Assembly: GCA_944321865.1 (NCBI GenBank) | Contig: CALUMZ010000022.1 | Location: 1-35,066 of the forward strand | Direction: 5' to 3' | Length of the DNA stretch: 35,066 nucleotides | Source of the DNA: an uncultured Muribaculaceae bacterium | GTDB lineage: Bacteria > Bacteroidota > Bacteroidia > Bacteroidales > Muribaculaceae | Shown here: one piece after another, positions 15,922-31,386 of the stretch | Layout of the letters: the number at the start of each line of letters is the position of its first letter | How positions within the stretch are numbered: the first letter of the stretch is position 1 | Program-made: the position numbers and the translations under genes | The notes under the pieces: generated by a model | Database searches by the model: none | Told to the model about the DNA's origin: nothing | What the model saw: only the letters and a program-made list of their open reading frames with translations

Positions 15922-17505
15922 ATGCAGAATTTTAGTTCAAAAGCCTTGTACACCGCCGTACTGGGTGCCGGCGCATTGGCCGGCATGGCTTCGTGTCAGC
16001 AAGCCAAAGAGGAAACCAAGCCGCTCAATATTGTATACATCATGACCGATGACCACACGGCTCAGATGATGAGTTGCTATGGCAGCCGATTTGTGGAAAC
16101 TCCTAATTTGGACCGTATTGCCCGCGATGGCGTGCGTTTCACCAACAGTTTTGTGGCAAATTCGCTCAGCGGCCCCAGCAGGGCATGTATGATTACAGGC
16201 AAGCACAGCCATGCAAACGGATTCACCGATAATACCACGTGCGTATTTGACGGTTCACAGCAGACGATGCCCAAGCTGTTGCAACAAGCAGGTTACCAGA
16301 CTGCAATAATCGGCAAGTGGCACCTTGAAAGCCTGCCCACGGGATTTGATTATTGGGAAATAGTGCCGGGACAGGGCGACTATTACAATCCCGATTTTAT
16401 AACAATGCAAAACGATACCATCCAGAAGCATGGGTACTTGACAAATATCATCTCGGACATGAGTATCGACTGGATGGAAAACCAGCGTGACAAGAGCAAG
16501 CCGTTCTGCCTGTTCATACATCACAAGGCTATCCACCGCAATTGGTTGCCCGAAATAAAATATTTGCATGAGTATGAAGACAGTACTTTTGCTTTGCCCG
16601 AAAATTTCTATGACGATTATGCGGGACGTATTGCAGCCGGTGCACAAGAAATGAGCATATATAAAGACATGGATCTTATATATGACTTGAAGATGGACGG
16701 CCCCGACAAGAATTCTCGCCTAAAGGAAACATACGAGAAATATGTGGGGCGCATGGATGCTGCCGACCGCAAGGCATTTGATGCGTTCTATGACTCGATT
16801 GCCGCAGAGTTCTATGCCGCAAAGTTGACCGGCAAAGAACTTGCCGAATGGAAATACCAACGTTACATGCGCGACTACAGCAAGGTGGTGAAGTCGCTTG
16901 ATGATAACGTGGGGCGCGTGTTGGATTATCTTGAGGAAAAAGGTATGCTCGACAATACTTTGGTGGTCTATACTTCCGACCAAGGTTTCTACATGGGCGA
17001 GCATGGGTGGTTTGACAAGCGTTTCATGTATGAAGAGTCGATGCACACTCCGCTCATCATGCGCCTGCCTGCCGGTTTTGACAAGCGTGGCGACATTCCG
17101 CAAATGGTGCAGAACATCGACTATGCGCCCACCTTCCTTGAACTGGCCGGAGCCCCGATACCCGAAGATATACAAGGTGTGTCGCTTGTGCCATTGTTGA
17201 AAGGCGAGCAGCCTGCCGATTGGCGTAAGTCGCTCTACTACCACTTCTATGAATATCCGGCCGAGCACATGGTGAAACGCCACTACGGAGTGCGTACCGA
17301 CCGCTACAAGCTGATACACTTCTATAACGACATAGACGCGTGGGAGCTTTATGACTTGCAAGCCGACCCGCATGAGATGAATAATATCTACGGGCAACCC
17401 GGCACCGAAGAAGTGACCAAGGAACTGATGAAGGAACTCAAACGTCTGCAGGTCCAGTATGCCGATCCGATACTTGAAAAATATCCAATAAACGAAGATA
17501 TTTAA
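15922..17505 (+). CDS. Lipoprotein sulfatase of family S1, serine type, likely GlcNAc-6-O-sulfatase-like
   Basis: 527 residues with a lipobox (GMASC, Cys25). The S1 family uses a formylglycine nucleophile. Here the activation motif is S83-G-P-S-R87, the serine type that anaerobic sulfatase-maturating radical-SAM enzymes convert; no such enzyme is in the window. Metal-binding D43-D44 (MTDDH) and the C-terminal YTSDQGFYMGEHGWFDKR segment are present. The FIHHKAIHRNW motif and overall pattern recall sulfatases of the GlcNAc-6-O-sulfatase group (S1_11 type), which would fit 6-sulfated GlcNAc in mucin, keratan-like or complex N-glycan antennae. That specificity is inference. It probably acts in the periplasm or on the surface, before GH20 can remove the GlcNAc. 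The stop is 6 bases before the GH20 start, so the two are cotranscribed. Confidence 0.9.
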   Translation: MQNFSSKALYTAVLGAGALAGMASCQQAKEETKPLNIVYIMTDDHTAQMMSCYGSRFVETPNLDRIARDGVRFTNSFVANSLSGPSRACMITGKHSHANGFTDNTTCVFDGSQQTMPKLLQQAGYQTAIIGKWHLESLPTGFDYWEIVPGQGDYYNPDFITMQNDTIQKHGYLTNIISDMSIDWMENQRDKSKPFCLFIHHKAIHRNWLPEIKYLHEYEDSTFALPENFYDDYAGRIAAGAQEMSIYKDMDLIYDLKMDGPDKNSRLKETYEKYVGRMDAADRKAFDAFYDSIAAEFYAAKLTGKELAEWKYQRYMRDYSKVVKSLDDNVGRVLDYLEEKGMLDNTLVVYTSDQGFYMGEHGWFDKRFMYEESMHTPLIMRLPAGFDKRGDIPQMVQNIDYAPTFLELAGAPIPEDIQGVSLVPLLKGEQPADWRKSLYYHFYEYPAEHMVKRHYGVRTDRYKLIHFYNDIDAWELYDLQADPHEMNNIYGQPGTEEVTKELMKELKRLQVQYADPILEKYPINEDI

Positions 17506-17511
17506 CGATAT

Positions 17512-24819
<7,308 letters not shown>

Positions 24820-24840
24820 AGACTGTAACCATATTCATAT

Positions 24841-24885
24841 CGACAAATGGGGGTGCAGAGTTCTGCGCCTCCATTTGTCGTTTGT
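24841..24885 (+). terminator. Strong intrinsic terminator ending the PUL
   Basis: CGACAAATGG (24841-24850) pairs perfectly with CCATTTGTCG (24871-24880). The inner bases continue the stem for about eight more pairs with two wobbles, leaving a 4-base loop, and TTTGTAT follows. This is the clearest hairpin in the window and sets the downstream boundary of the locus. Confidence 0.9.
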
Positions 24886-24925
24886 ATACCCCAATTTCGC
24901 AAGACAGCAACAATAAATCACGTGA

Positions 24926-24960
24926 TTGTTTCTGATTCCACGTAAAATAGATTATTTTTG
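24926..24960 (+). promoter_or_regulatory. Predicted promoter of the mannosyltransferase-pyrC operon
   Basis: TATTTTTG at 24953-24960 matches the -7 consensus. The best upstream TTG (24926-24928) is 24 bases away, a little far. The start codon at 24990 would leave a leader of roughly 25 bases. Confidence 0.5.
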
Positions 24961-24989
24961 TGGTATCAAGCCATTAAAATTATACGTTG

Positions 24990-25751
24990 ATGACAGAAAA
25001 CAGGCAGTCGGATAGCTTGGTGATTATTCCGACTTATAATGAAAAAGAGAACATAGCTAATATTATTGAGGCCGTATTCAAGCTCGAATACAGTTTCGAT
25101 ATACTTGTAATTGACGATAATTCGCCCGATGGAACGGCGCAAATTGTGGAGGAGTTGCAACCGACTTATCCCGGCCGTCTGCATCTGATGCGGCGGGCAG
25201 GGAAGTTGGGACTGGGCACCGCTTATATTTCAGGTTTCAAGTGGGCGCTCGAGGCGGGATATGATTATATCACCGAGATGGATGCCGACTTCAGCCACAA
25301 TCCCAACGATTTGATACCGTTGCATAATGCCTGTGCCACCGGTGGCGCCGATGTGGCTGTGGGTTCGCGGTACATTTCGGGCGTGAATGTGGTGAATTGG
25401 CCCATGGGACGTGTGATGATGTCGTATTACGCCAGTGCATACGTGCGTATCGTCACCGGAATGCATGTGCGTGATACGACTGCGGGTTTTGTTTGCTACC
25501 GCCGCCAAGTGCTTGAAACCATCGACCTCGACAAAATCCATTTTAAGGGGTACGCATTCCAGATTGAAATGAAGTTTACGGCCTATAAATTAGGGTTTAA
25601 GATTGTGGAAGTACCGATAATCTTCGTAAACCGTGTGCTTGGAACAAGCAAAATGAATACGAGCATATTTGGTGAAGCCCTTTTCGGCGTGATTCAGTTG
25701 AAAGTTTCAAGTTGGTTTAACCCAAGATTCAAAAAAGCGAAAAAATCATGA
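24990..25751 (+). CDS. GT2 polyprenol-phosphate mannosyltransferase (DPM1-like)
   Basis: 253 residues from the ATG at 24990; a TTG three bases upstream is in frame but less likely. The GT2 catalytic fold is clear: VIIPTYNEKENI at the N-terminus, DDNSPDGT, and the metal/nucleotide-binding D98-A-D100 in EMDADFSHNP, followed by ARS-type and RRQVL segments typical of dolichyl-phosphate mannose synthases. There is no C-terminal membrane region, as in the soluble DPM1 type. It would transfer mannose (or another hexose) from a nucleotide sugar to a polyprenyl phosphate at the inner membrane, for later use in glycoconjugate assembly. It is common in Bacteroidetes next to pyrC; the genes overlap by 4 bases (ATGA). 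Confidence 0.92.
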   Translation: MTENRQSDSLVIIPTYNEKENIANIIEAVFKLEYSFDILVIDDNSPDGTAQIVEELQPTYPGRLHLMRRAGKLGLGTAYISGFKWALEAGYDYITEMDADFSHNPNDLIPLHNACATGGADVAVGSRYISGVNVVNWPMGRVMMSYYASAYVRIVTGMHVRDTTAGFVCYRRQVLETIDLDKIHFKGYAFQIEMKFTAYKLGFKIVEVPIIFVNRVLGTSKMNTSIFGEALFGVIQLKVSSWFNPRFKKAKKS

Positions 25752-27100
25752 GTAAACGCTCGCTGTTGCATAATGCAGTCATTGTGAACGAAGGGAACCG
25801 GTTCAACGGGTACATCGTCATTGACGGGGAGACGATAGCCGATGTGGGGCAAGGCTCTCCTTGCGAGGCAGTGGTGGCTTCGTGCGATTCGACAGAGGAC
25901 TTGAATGGGTGCCTCGTAATTCCCGGGGTGATAGACGACCAAGTGCACTTCCGTGACCCGGGATTGACACGAAAAGGGGACATATCGACCGAGTCTCGTG
26001 CTGCCGTTGCGGGGGGCGTGACGTCATACATGGATATGCCCAACGTGGTGCCGCCGACAACCACGCTCGAGGCTCTTGAGGCGAAGTATGCGCGGGCTGC
26101 CGAGGTGTCGCTTGCCAATTATAGCTTTTTCATGGGAGCAACGAACGACAATATAGATGTATTGGCATCTTCGGTGGATTATTCCAAGACGTGTGGCGTG
26201 AAAGCATTCCTTGGAAGCTCTACCGGCAATATGCTTGTCAATGACCCGAAAGCGTTGCACCGATTGTTTGCCGAGGTGCCGGCGTTGATAGCCGTACATT
26301 CCGAGGACGAGGCAACTATTGCAGCAAACAAGGCTCGTTACGTGGCCGAGCGCGGTGACGACCTGCCGGTAGAATATCATCCGCTCATACGCAGTGCCGA
26401 GGCTTGTTATGTGTCGACGGCACGTGCAGTCGGTATGGCATCGCAGTATGGCACACGCTTACATGTGCTACATTTGTCAACGGCTCGGGAACTATCGCTT
26501 TTTGACAGTACCACGCCACTTGCCGACAAACGGATAACTGCCGAAGTGTGCGTGCATCACTTGTGGTTCAGCGATGAAGATTATTCCCGATTGGGAAATA
26601 TGATAAAGTGTAATCCTGCAATAAAAACTGTTGCCGACCGCGATGCGTTGCGTAATGCATTGCGGTCGGGGGCGATTGATATTGTTGCCACCGACCATGC
26701 TCCTCACTTGTGGCAAGAAAAACAGGGCAACTGCCTTACTGCCGCATCGGGTATGCCTCTTGTGCAGTTTTCGCTCGTGGCGATGCTTGAATTGGCAAGG
26801 CAGGGAGTGTTCACCATCGAGCAGGTGGTCGACAAGATGTGCCATGCCCCGGCACGGCTTTACCGCATTGACAGACGTGGATTCCTGCGCCGCGGCTACC
26901 ATGCCGATATTGCTATCATAGACCCGGCAAGCGAGAATAAAGTCGAGCCGGGCAATATAGTGTCGCGTTGCGGTTGGTCTCCGTTTGTCGGTACAGTGTT
27001 CCACAACAGAGTTGTAAGAACCATTGTCAATGGCAATATAGTTTATGACCACGGCGATTTTTACGATGCGCACCGTGGGCAAAGGCTCCTATTTAATTGA
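25748..27100 (+). CDS. pyrC: Dihydroorotase
   Basis: 450 residues, amidohydrolase fold, catalysing reversible cyclisation of carbamoyl-aspartate to dihydroorotate in pyrimidine synthesis (cytoplasm). The metal site includes D63-D-Q65-V-H67-F-R69-DPG, carboxylatable K152 (VKAFLGSSTGNML), VHSEDE, LHVLHLS and TDHAPH. The usual first His of HxH is Gln65. From memory, the Porphyromonas gingivalis enzyme and other Bacteroidetes dihydroorotases share DDQVHFR, so this is a lineage feature and not a defect. Strong similarity to that enzyme continues along the length (EVCVHHLWFSDEDY, CGWSPF). The start overlaps the mannosyltransferase stop by 4 bases, and the next gene starts 21 bases after its stop. 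Confidence 0.95.
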   Translation: MSKRSLLHNAVIVNEGNRFNGYIVIDGETIADVGQGSPCEAVVASCDSTEDLNGCLVIPGVIDDQVHFRDPGLTRKGDISTESRAAVAGGVTSYMDMPNVVPPTTTLEALEAKYARAAEVSLANYSFFMGATNDNIDVLASSVDYSKTCGVKAFLGSSTGNMLVNDPKALHRLFAEVPALIAVHSEDEATIAANKARYVAERGDDLPVEYHPLIRSAEACYVSTARAVGMASQYGTRLHVLHLSTARELSLFDSTTPLADKRITAEVCVHHLWFSDEDYSRLGNMIKCNPAIKTVADRDALRNALRSGAIDIVATDHAPHLWQEKQGNCLTAASGMPLVQFSLVAMLELARQGVFTIEQVVDKMCHAPARLYRIDRRGFLRRGYHADIAIIDPASENKVEPGNIVSRCGWSPFVGTVFHNRVVRTIVNGNIVYDHGDFYDAHRGQRLLFN

Positions 27101-27121
27101 TTGTGTAAAAATTAGAATATC

Positions 27122-27769
27122 ATGAGACCGTTTTTTTCGATACTATTATCAGTAATTGCCGCCATCGGTTGCCCGTTGTCGTTGCACGCCCAATTTTCGG
27201 GATTGGTGCAAATGGCGCAGGCGCAGCAGGTTATGTCGATGTTCTCTTATAAGGGGTTTATCGAAGCCGGTTATAATGCCGGAGTGGGATATTATAAGGC
27301 AAATAAGTTTGAAGCGACCACGTCGCATGGCCTTAGCAGTGGGAACTTTTTCATGGGAGTGGGTGCCGGTGTCGATATATTGAAGACCGAAGCCGACGAG
27401 TACACTCGGTGGGAAGAAGACATGGACCTCTCCGACAATGCGTATATGATTCCGCTGTTCCTTGATTTCCGTTACATGGGCAGCAGCCCCATATCGGCAT
27501 TTGTGGACGCAAAGACCGGTGTGTCGTTCCTTGTGGGTAACGATTATATAACCATTAATGACGGAATCATCGACAACGAAGCATGTTTCTACCTGAGTTG
27601 CAGCATCGGTGTGCGCATAGCACTCGGTTCTCGCTCGGCGTTCAACTTGGGCGTGAATTACAGCCTTATCAATCAACACTATTACCGTTATGACGATTAT
27701 TACTACTACGACAGGTATGATGGCATATCGCTGCACAGCATAGGCGTGGTGGCCGGTCTGGAATGGTGA
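27122..27769 (+). CDS. Outer-membrane beta-barrel-like protein of unknown function
   Basis: 215 residues. Signal peptide (MRPFFSILLSVIAAI ... LHAQ), then alternating strands rich in Gly, Tyr and Phe (GFIEAGYNAGVGYYKA, FFMGVGAGVDI, FNLGVNYSLINQ), ending in VVAGLEW. The aromatic C-terminal residue and strand pattern match small outer-membrane porin-like barrels of about 8-10 strands. A Tyr/Asp-rich loop (YRYDDYYYYDRYDG, about residues 186-199) precedes the last strand. No family name is assigned. It sits 21 bases after pyrC and 34 bases before the C-S lyase start, so it is probably cotranscribed with them. Confidence 0.75.
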   Translation: MRPFFSILLSVIAAIGCPLSLHAQFSGLVQMAQAQQVMSMFSYKGFIEAGYNAGVGYYKANKFEATTSHGLSSGNFFMGVGAGVDILKTEADEYTRWEEDMDLSDNAYMIPLFLDFRYMGSSPISAFVDAKTGVSFLVGNDYITINDGIIDNEACFYLSCSIGVRIALGSRSAFNLGVNYSLINQHYYRYDDYYYYDRYDGISLHSIGVVAGLEW

Positions 27770-27803
27770 TGTTTCACGTATGATATTAATCAAGGTTTGT
27801 ACA

Positions 27804-28985
27804 ATGATATATAATTTCGATAAAATAGTAGACAGGCATGGCAGCGGCTCGATTAAGTTCGACGGGCTGTTGCCCCGATACGGACGCGACGACTTGACTC
27901 CGCTGTGGGTGGCCGATATGGACTTTGAAGTGTGTCCCGAAATCACCGAATCCTTGCAACAAAGGTTAAAACACCGCATATATGGTTATGCGTGCGCTCC
28001 CGACAGTTATTGGCAGTCGATTATAGACTGGTCGCGCAATATGCACGGGTTTGTTTTCACCCGGGAAGAATTGACATATATGCCCGGAGTGGTAAAAGGA
28101 TTGGGATTTGCAATAAATTACTTTACCCGCGAAGGCGATAAAGTGGTCATACAGGAGCCTGTTTATCACCCGTTCAGGCTTGTTCCCGAGGGCAATAAGC
28201 GGCAAGTCGTTAACAATGGGCTTGTGGAAGATGCCAATGGGAAATATAGCATGAATCTTGACGAACTTGAAACTATATTCCGCATTGAACATCCGCGCAT
28301 GATGATACTTAGCAATCCCCACAATCCCATAGGCATAGCATGGGACGTTGAGGTGCTTAAAGAGGTGGCTGCCTTGGCAAAACGTCACGGGGTGATTGTA
28401 GTGAGCGATGAGATACATGGGGATCTCACGATTTTCAATCATGAGCATCACCCGTTTGCAAGTGTGAGTGCCGATGCTGCCGAAGTGTCAATAACGTTTT
28501 CGGCTCCGTCAAAAACGTTTAATATCCCGGGAATTGTCAGTTCGTGGTGCGTGATTAAGAACCCCGAATTGCGGCACGGTTTCTTTTCATGGCTCGATGC
28601 CAACGAGTTTGACGATGCTCCATTTGTTTCCACTGTTGTCACCGAGGCTGCATATAAGTGCGGAAGTGAATGGCTCGATCAGGCGAAGTCTTACATAGAG
28701 CGAAATATAGTTGCCATAGAGGAGTATTGTGCCGAACAGCTGCCTTGCATAAAGCCTGTGCGTCCCGAGGCTTCATTCCTTGTGTGGCTTGATTGCCGGG
28801 CTCTCGGACTTGGACATGATGAGTTGGTGGATTTGTTTGTGAATCGTGCAGGGTTGGCTCTTAATGACGGTGAGATGTTTGGACATGGAGGTGCCGGCCA
28901 CATGCGCTTGAATGTGGCTTCGCCACGCAGTGTGCTGATTGATGCGATGAATAAGCTCAAATTGGCGATAGAGGAATTAAGGTGA
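27804..28985 (+). CDS. MalY/PatB-family PLP-dependent C-S lyase (cystathionine beta-lyase-like)
   Basis: 393 residues from the ATG at 27804, where the protein begins MIYNFDKIVDRHGSGSIKFD as usual for this family. An in-frame ATG at 27780 would add eight atypical residues. It has the fold-type I aminotransferase pattern: PLWVADMDFEVCPEI, the YGYACAPDSYWQSI segment, LSNPHNPIG, SDEIHGDL, and the PLP lysine K237 in SAPSKTFNIPGI. PatB/MalY enzymes split C-S bonds of cystathionine or cysteine conjugates to give homocysteine or thiols, pyruvate and ammonia. The substrate here is unknown, and a pure aminotransferase role cannot be excluded. It is the last gene of the mannosyltransferase-pyrC run; I see no strong hairpin after it. 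Confidence 0.9.
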   Translation: MIYNFDKIVDRHGSGSIKFDGLLPRYGRDDLTPLWVADMDFEVCPEITESLQQRLKHRIYGYACAPDSYWQSIIDWSRNMHGFVFTREELTYMPGVVKGLGFAINYFTREGDKVVIQEPVYHPFRLVPEGNKRQVVNNGLVEDANGKYSMNLDELETIFRIEHPRMMILSNPHNPIGIAWDVEVLKEVAALAKRHGVIVVSDEIHGDLTIFNHEHHPFASVSADAAEVSITFSAPSKTFNIPGIVSSWCVIKNPELRHGFFSWLDANEFDDAPFVSTVVTEAAYKCGSEWLDQAKSYIERNIVAIEEYCAEQLPCIKPVRPEASFLVWLDCRALGLGHDELVDLFVNRAGLALNDGEMFGHGGAGHMRLNVASPRSVLIDAMNKLKLAIEELR

Positions 28986-29035
28986 AATAATGAGAGTGTG
29001 ACGAGGTGAGGTGAAAAAATGAACAGGTCCATTTT

Positions 29036-29066
29036 TTTGTATTGCTCTCGACTTTCACTATATTTG
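29036..29066 (+). promoter_or_regulatory. Predicted promoter of the rel-pgpH operon
   Basis: TTTG at 29036-29039 and TATATTTG at 29059-29066 are 19 bases apart and match both Bacteroidetes promoter elements exactly. Transcription would start near 29072, about 54 bases before the rel start. This is the best promoter match in the window. Confidence 0.75.
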
Positions 29067-29125
29067 TATAATCATTTTCATTGAGTTTAGTCACCACGAT
29101 AACAGAAATTTAAATAACGCGCATT

Positions 29126-31363
29126 ATGATGGAGACACCGAAGATTACTCCCGAAGAGGAGGACCGCATGGTCGACGCTGCATTTAAAGAATTGCTTGAT
29201 GGTTATATGGCAAGTAACCACCGCAAGAAGGTGGAAATAATTGAACGTGCCTACAAATTCGCCAAAGAAGCCCATAAGGGCATACGTCGTCGTTCGGGAG
29301 AGCCTTATATATTGCACCCTATTGCCGTGGCCCGTATCGTGAGCCGCGAAATAGGACTCGGTTCTGTGTCGATATGTGCGGCCTTGTTGCATGATGTCGT
29401 GGAGGATACCGATTATACGGTGGAAGATATTGAGTCGCAGTTTGGTAAGAAGATTGCACAAATTGTGGAAGGCCTGACAAAAATATCGGGAGGTATTTTC
29501 GGTGACAAGGCTTCGGCTCAGGCCGAGAATTTCCGTAAGTTGTTGCTTACCATGAACAATGACATACGTGTGATTCTGATAAAAATGGCCGACCGCTTGC
29601 ATAATATGCGCACACTCGGGTCGATGCTCCCAAGCAAGCAGTATAAGATTGCCGGTGAAACGCTGTATATATATGCTCCGTTGGCTCATCGTTTGGGACT
29701 GTTTGCCATAAAGACCGAACTTGAGGACTTGAGCTTTAAGTATGAGCATCCCGAAGCATACAAAACAATAAGTGCGCAGATTGCCGCAACCGAGGCCAAA
29801 CGCAATGAAATTTACACAGCTTTTGCCGGTCCCATCAAGGAGCGACTTGACGCAATGGGGTTGACATATACGATAAAGGCACGTGTAAAGTCGGTATATT
29901 CGATATGGAAGAAGATGGAATCCAAGCATATCCCGTTTGAAGAGGTGTATGACTTGTATGCCGTGCGTATTGTCTTCGATTGCGACAAGGAAACCGAAGA
30001 GAAAAAGACATGTTGGGCAATATACTCCGAAATCACCGACCTTTACCGTTTGCACCCCGACCGCACTCGTGACTGGCTCAGCACTCCGAAGGCTAACGGC
30101 TACAGGGCTTTGCACTTGACGGTGATGGGACCCGATGGTAACTGGATAGAGGTGCAGATACGCAGCAAGCGTATGGACGATATGGCCGAACGGGGATTTG
30201 CGGCTCACTGGAAATACAAGATAGGCGAGGGCGAGGAGGAATCGGAATTGGCGGCATGGCTCAAGACCATTCAGGATATTCTCGAAAATCCCGAACCGAA
30301 TGCGCTTGATTTCCTCGACACGATAAAACTTAACTTGTTTGCGTCGGAGATACTGGTTTTCACTCCCAAGGGTGAGCTTATCACGTTGCCGAAGAATGCC
30401 ACTGTTCTTGACGTGGCTTTCAACTTGCATTCCGAGTTGGGTACTCATTGCATTGCCGGGAAAGTCAACCATCGCTTGGTGCCATTGTCGCATAAGTTGC
30501 AGAGTGGCGACCAAGTGGAGGTGCTGACGTCGCAGTCGCAAAGGCCCAAAGCCGAGTGGATTAATTTCCTTGCTTCGGCTAAAGGCCGTGCAAGGCTCAA
30601 TGCCGCGCTGCGCAAGGATCGCAGGGCAATAATCGAGGCAGGCGAAGCCAAGTTTACCCGGTTCATGGAAGAGAACGGGTTGGCCATGGATAACGAAAAC
30701 GTGACCAAGATATTTATGGCACAGCACCTTTCCAACAGGGAAGAGTTGTTATACATGATAGGCAATGATGATATTGCCTTGTCGCCGCAGTTGCTGCTGC
30801 CGCTAAAGCCTCAGACGAAAAACATATTCAACAAGATACTGCGTAACCCGTTCAAGGGCAATAAAACGAAAACGGCAGAGCCGACGGTGGAAAAAATCGG
30901 CGATCCTGTCGACATGAAGAAGACTTATCTGCTTAAAACCGAGAAAGGTGTGAGCAATTACAAGATTGCGCCTTGTTGCCACCCCATTCCCGGCGACGAC
31001 GTGTTTGGCTTTGTCGATGACCACAACAATGTGGTCGTTCACAAGCTTACATGTGAAAATGCAATGCGGCTGAAGAGCAGCTTCGGGGGTAGGATAGTGA
31101 CTACCAAGTGGGAAACCAAGCATGAAAAGTTCCCGGCCGAGATTCATGTCGAAGGCATAGACCGAATGGGAATATTGCAGGAAATAATTTCGATAATATC
31201 TACCAATCTGTCGATTTACATTCGCCGCCTGAATATTGCAGCCGATGCCGGAGTGTTCAGTTGCGACCTTGATGTGGACGTGGAGGATGTAGACGTTGTG
31301 AATAAATTGTGTAAACAAATCAAGACTGTCAATGGAGTGAAATCGGCAGTGAGAATGGATTAA
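29126..31363 (+). CDS. rel: Bifunctional (p)ppGpp synthetase/hydrolase, RelA/SpoT family
   Basis: 745 residues, the full length of long RSH enzymes. In order: an HD hydrolase domain with intact H89-D90-VVE93-D94 (about 40-190), a synthetase domain (about 230-370; RVKSVYSIWKKM, YDLYAVRIVF, GYRALHLTV, EVQIRSKRMDDMAERG), TGS (about 405-465), a zinc-finger/RIS-like part (CCHPIPGDD) and a C-terminal ACT domain (about 670-745). The intact HD box and the basic RxK motif indicate a bifunctional Rel/SpoT rather than a synthetase-only RelA. It makes and degrades the stringent-response alarmone in the cytoplasm, sensing uncharged tRNA on ribosomes. The start is ATG 29126, with ATG 29129 also possible. 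It has its own promoter and is followed at 23 bases by the pgpH-like gene. Confidence 0.96.
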   Translation: MMETPKITPEEEDRMVDAAFKELLDGYMASNHRKKVEIIERAYKFAKEAHKGIRRRSGEPYILHPIAVARIVSREIGLGSVSICAALLHDVVEDTDYTVEDIESQFGKKIAQIVEGLTKISGGIFGDKASAQAENFRKLLLTMNNDIRVILIKMADRLHNMRTLGSMLPSKQYKIAGETLYIYAPLAHRLGLFAIKTELEDLSFKYEHPEAYKTISAQIAATEAKRNEIYTAFAGPIKERLDAMGLTYTIKARVKSVYSIWKKMESKHIPFEEVYDLYAVRIVFDCDKETEEKKTCWAIYSEITDLYRLHPDRTRDWLSTPKANGYRALHLTVMGPDGNWIEVQIRSKRMDDMAERGFAAHWKYKIGEGEEESELAAWLKTIQDILENPEPNALDFLDTIKLNLFASEILVFTPKGELITLPKNATVLDVAFNLHSELGTHCIAGKVNHRLVPLSHKLQSGDQVEVLTSQSQRPKAEWINFLASAKGRARLNAALRKDRRAIIEAGEAKFTRFMEENGLAMDNENVTKIFMAQHLSNREELLYMIGNDDIALSPQLLLPLKPQTKNIFNKILRNPFKGNKTKTAEPTVEKIGDPVDMKKTYLLKTEKGVSNYKIAPCCHPIPGDDVFGFVDDHNNVVVHKLTCENAMRLKSSFGGRIVTTKWETKHEKFPAEIHVEGIDRMGILQEIISIISTNLSIYIRRLNIAADAGVFSCDLDVDVEDVDVVNKLCKQIKTVNGVKSAVRMD

Positions 31364-31386
31364 ACAATTGCTTTGAATATTTTGTA

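Noticed and set aside
29087..30727. Long minus-strand open frame (546 codons) antisense to rel
   Set aside because: It lies entirely opposite the well-supported Rel coding sequence and its promoter, is rich in Cys, His and Arg, and shows no domain. It is a by-product of codon bias on the coding strand.
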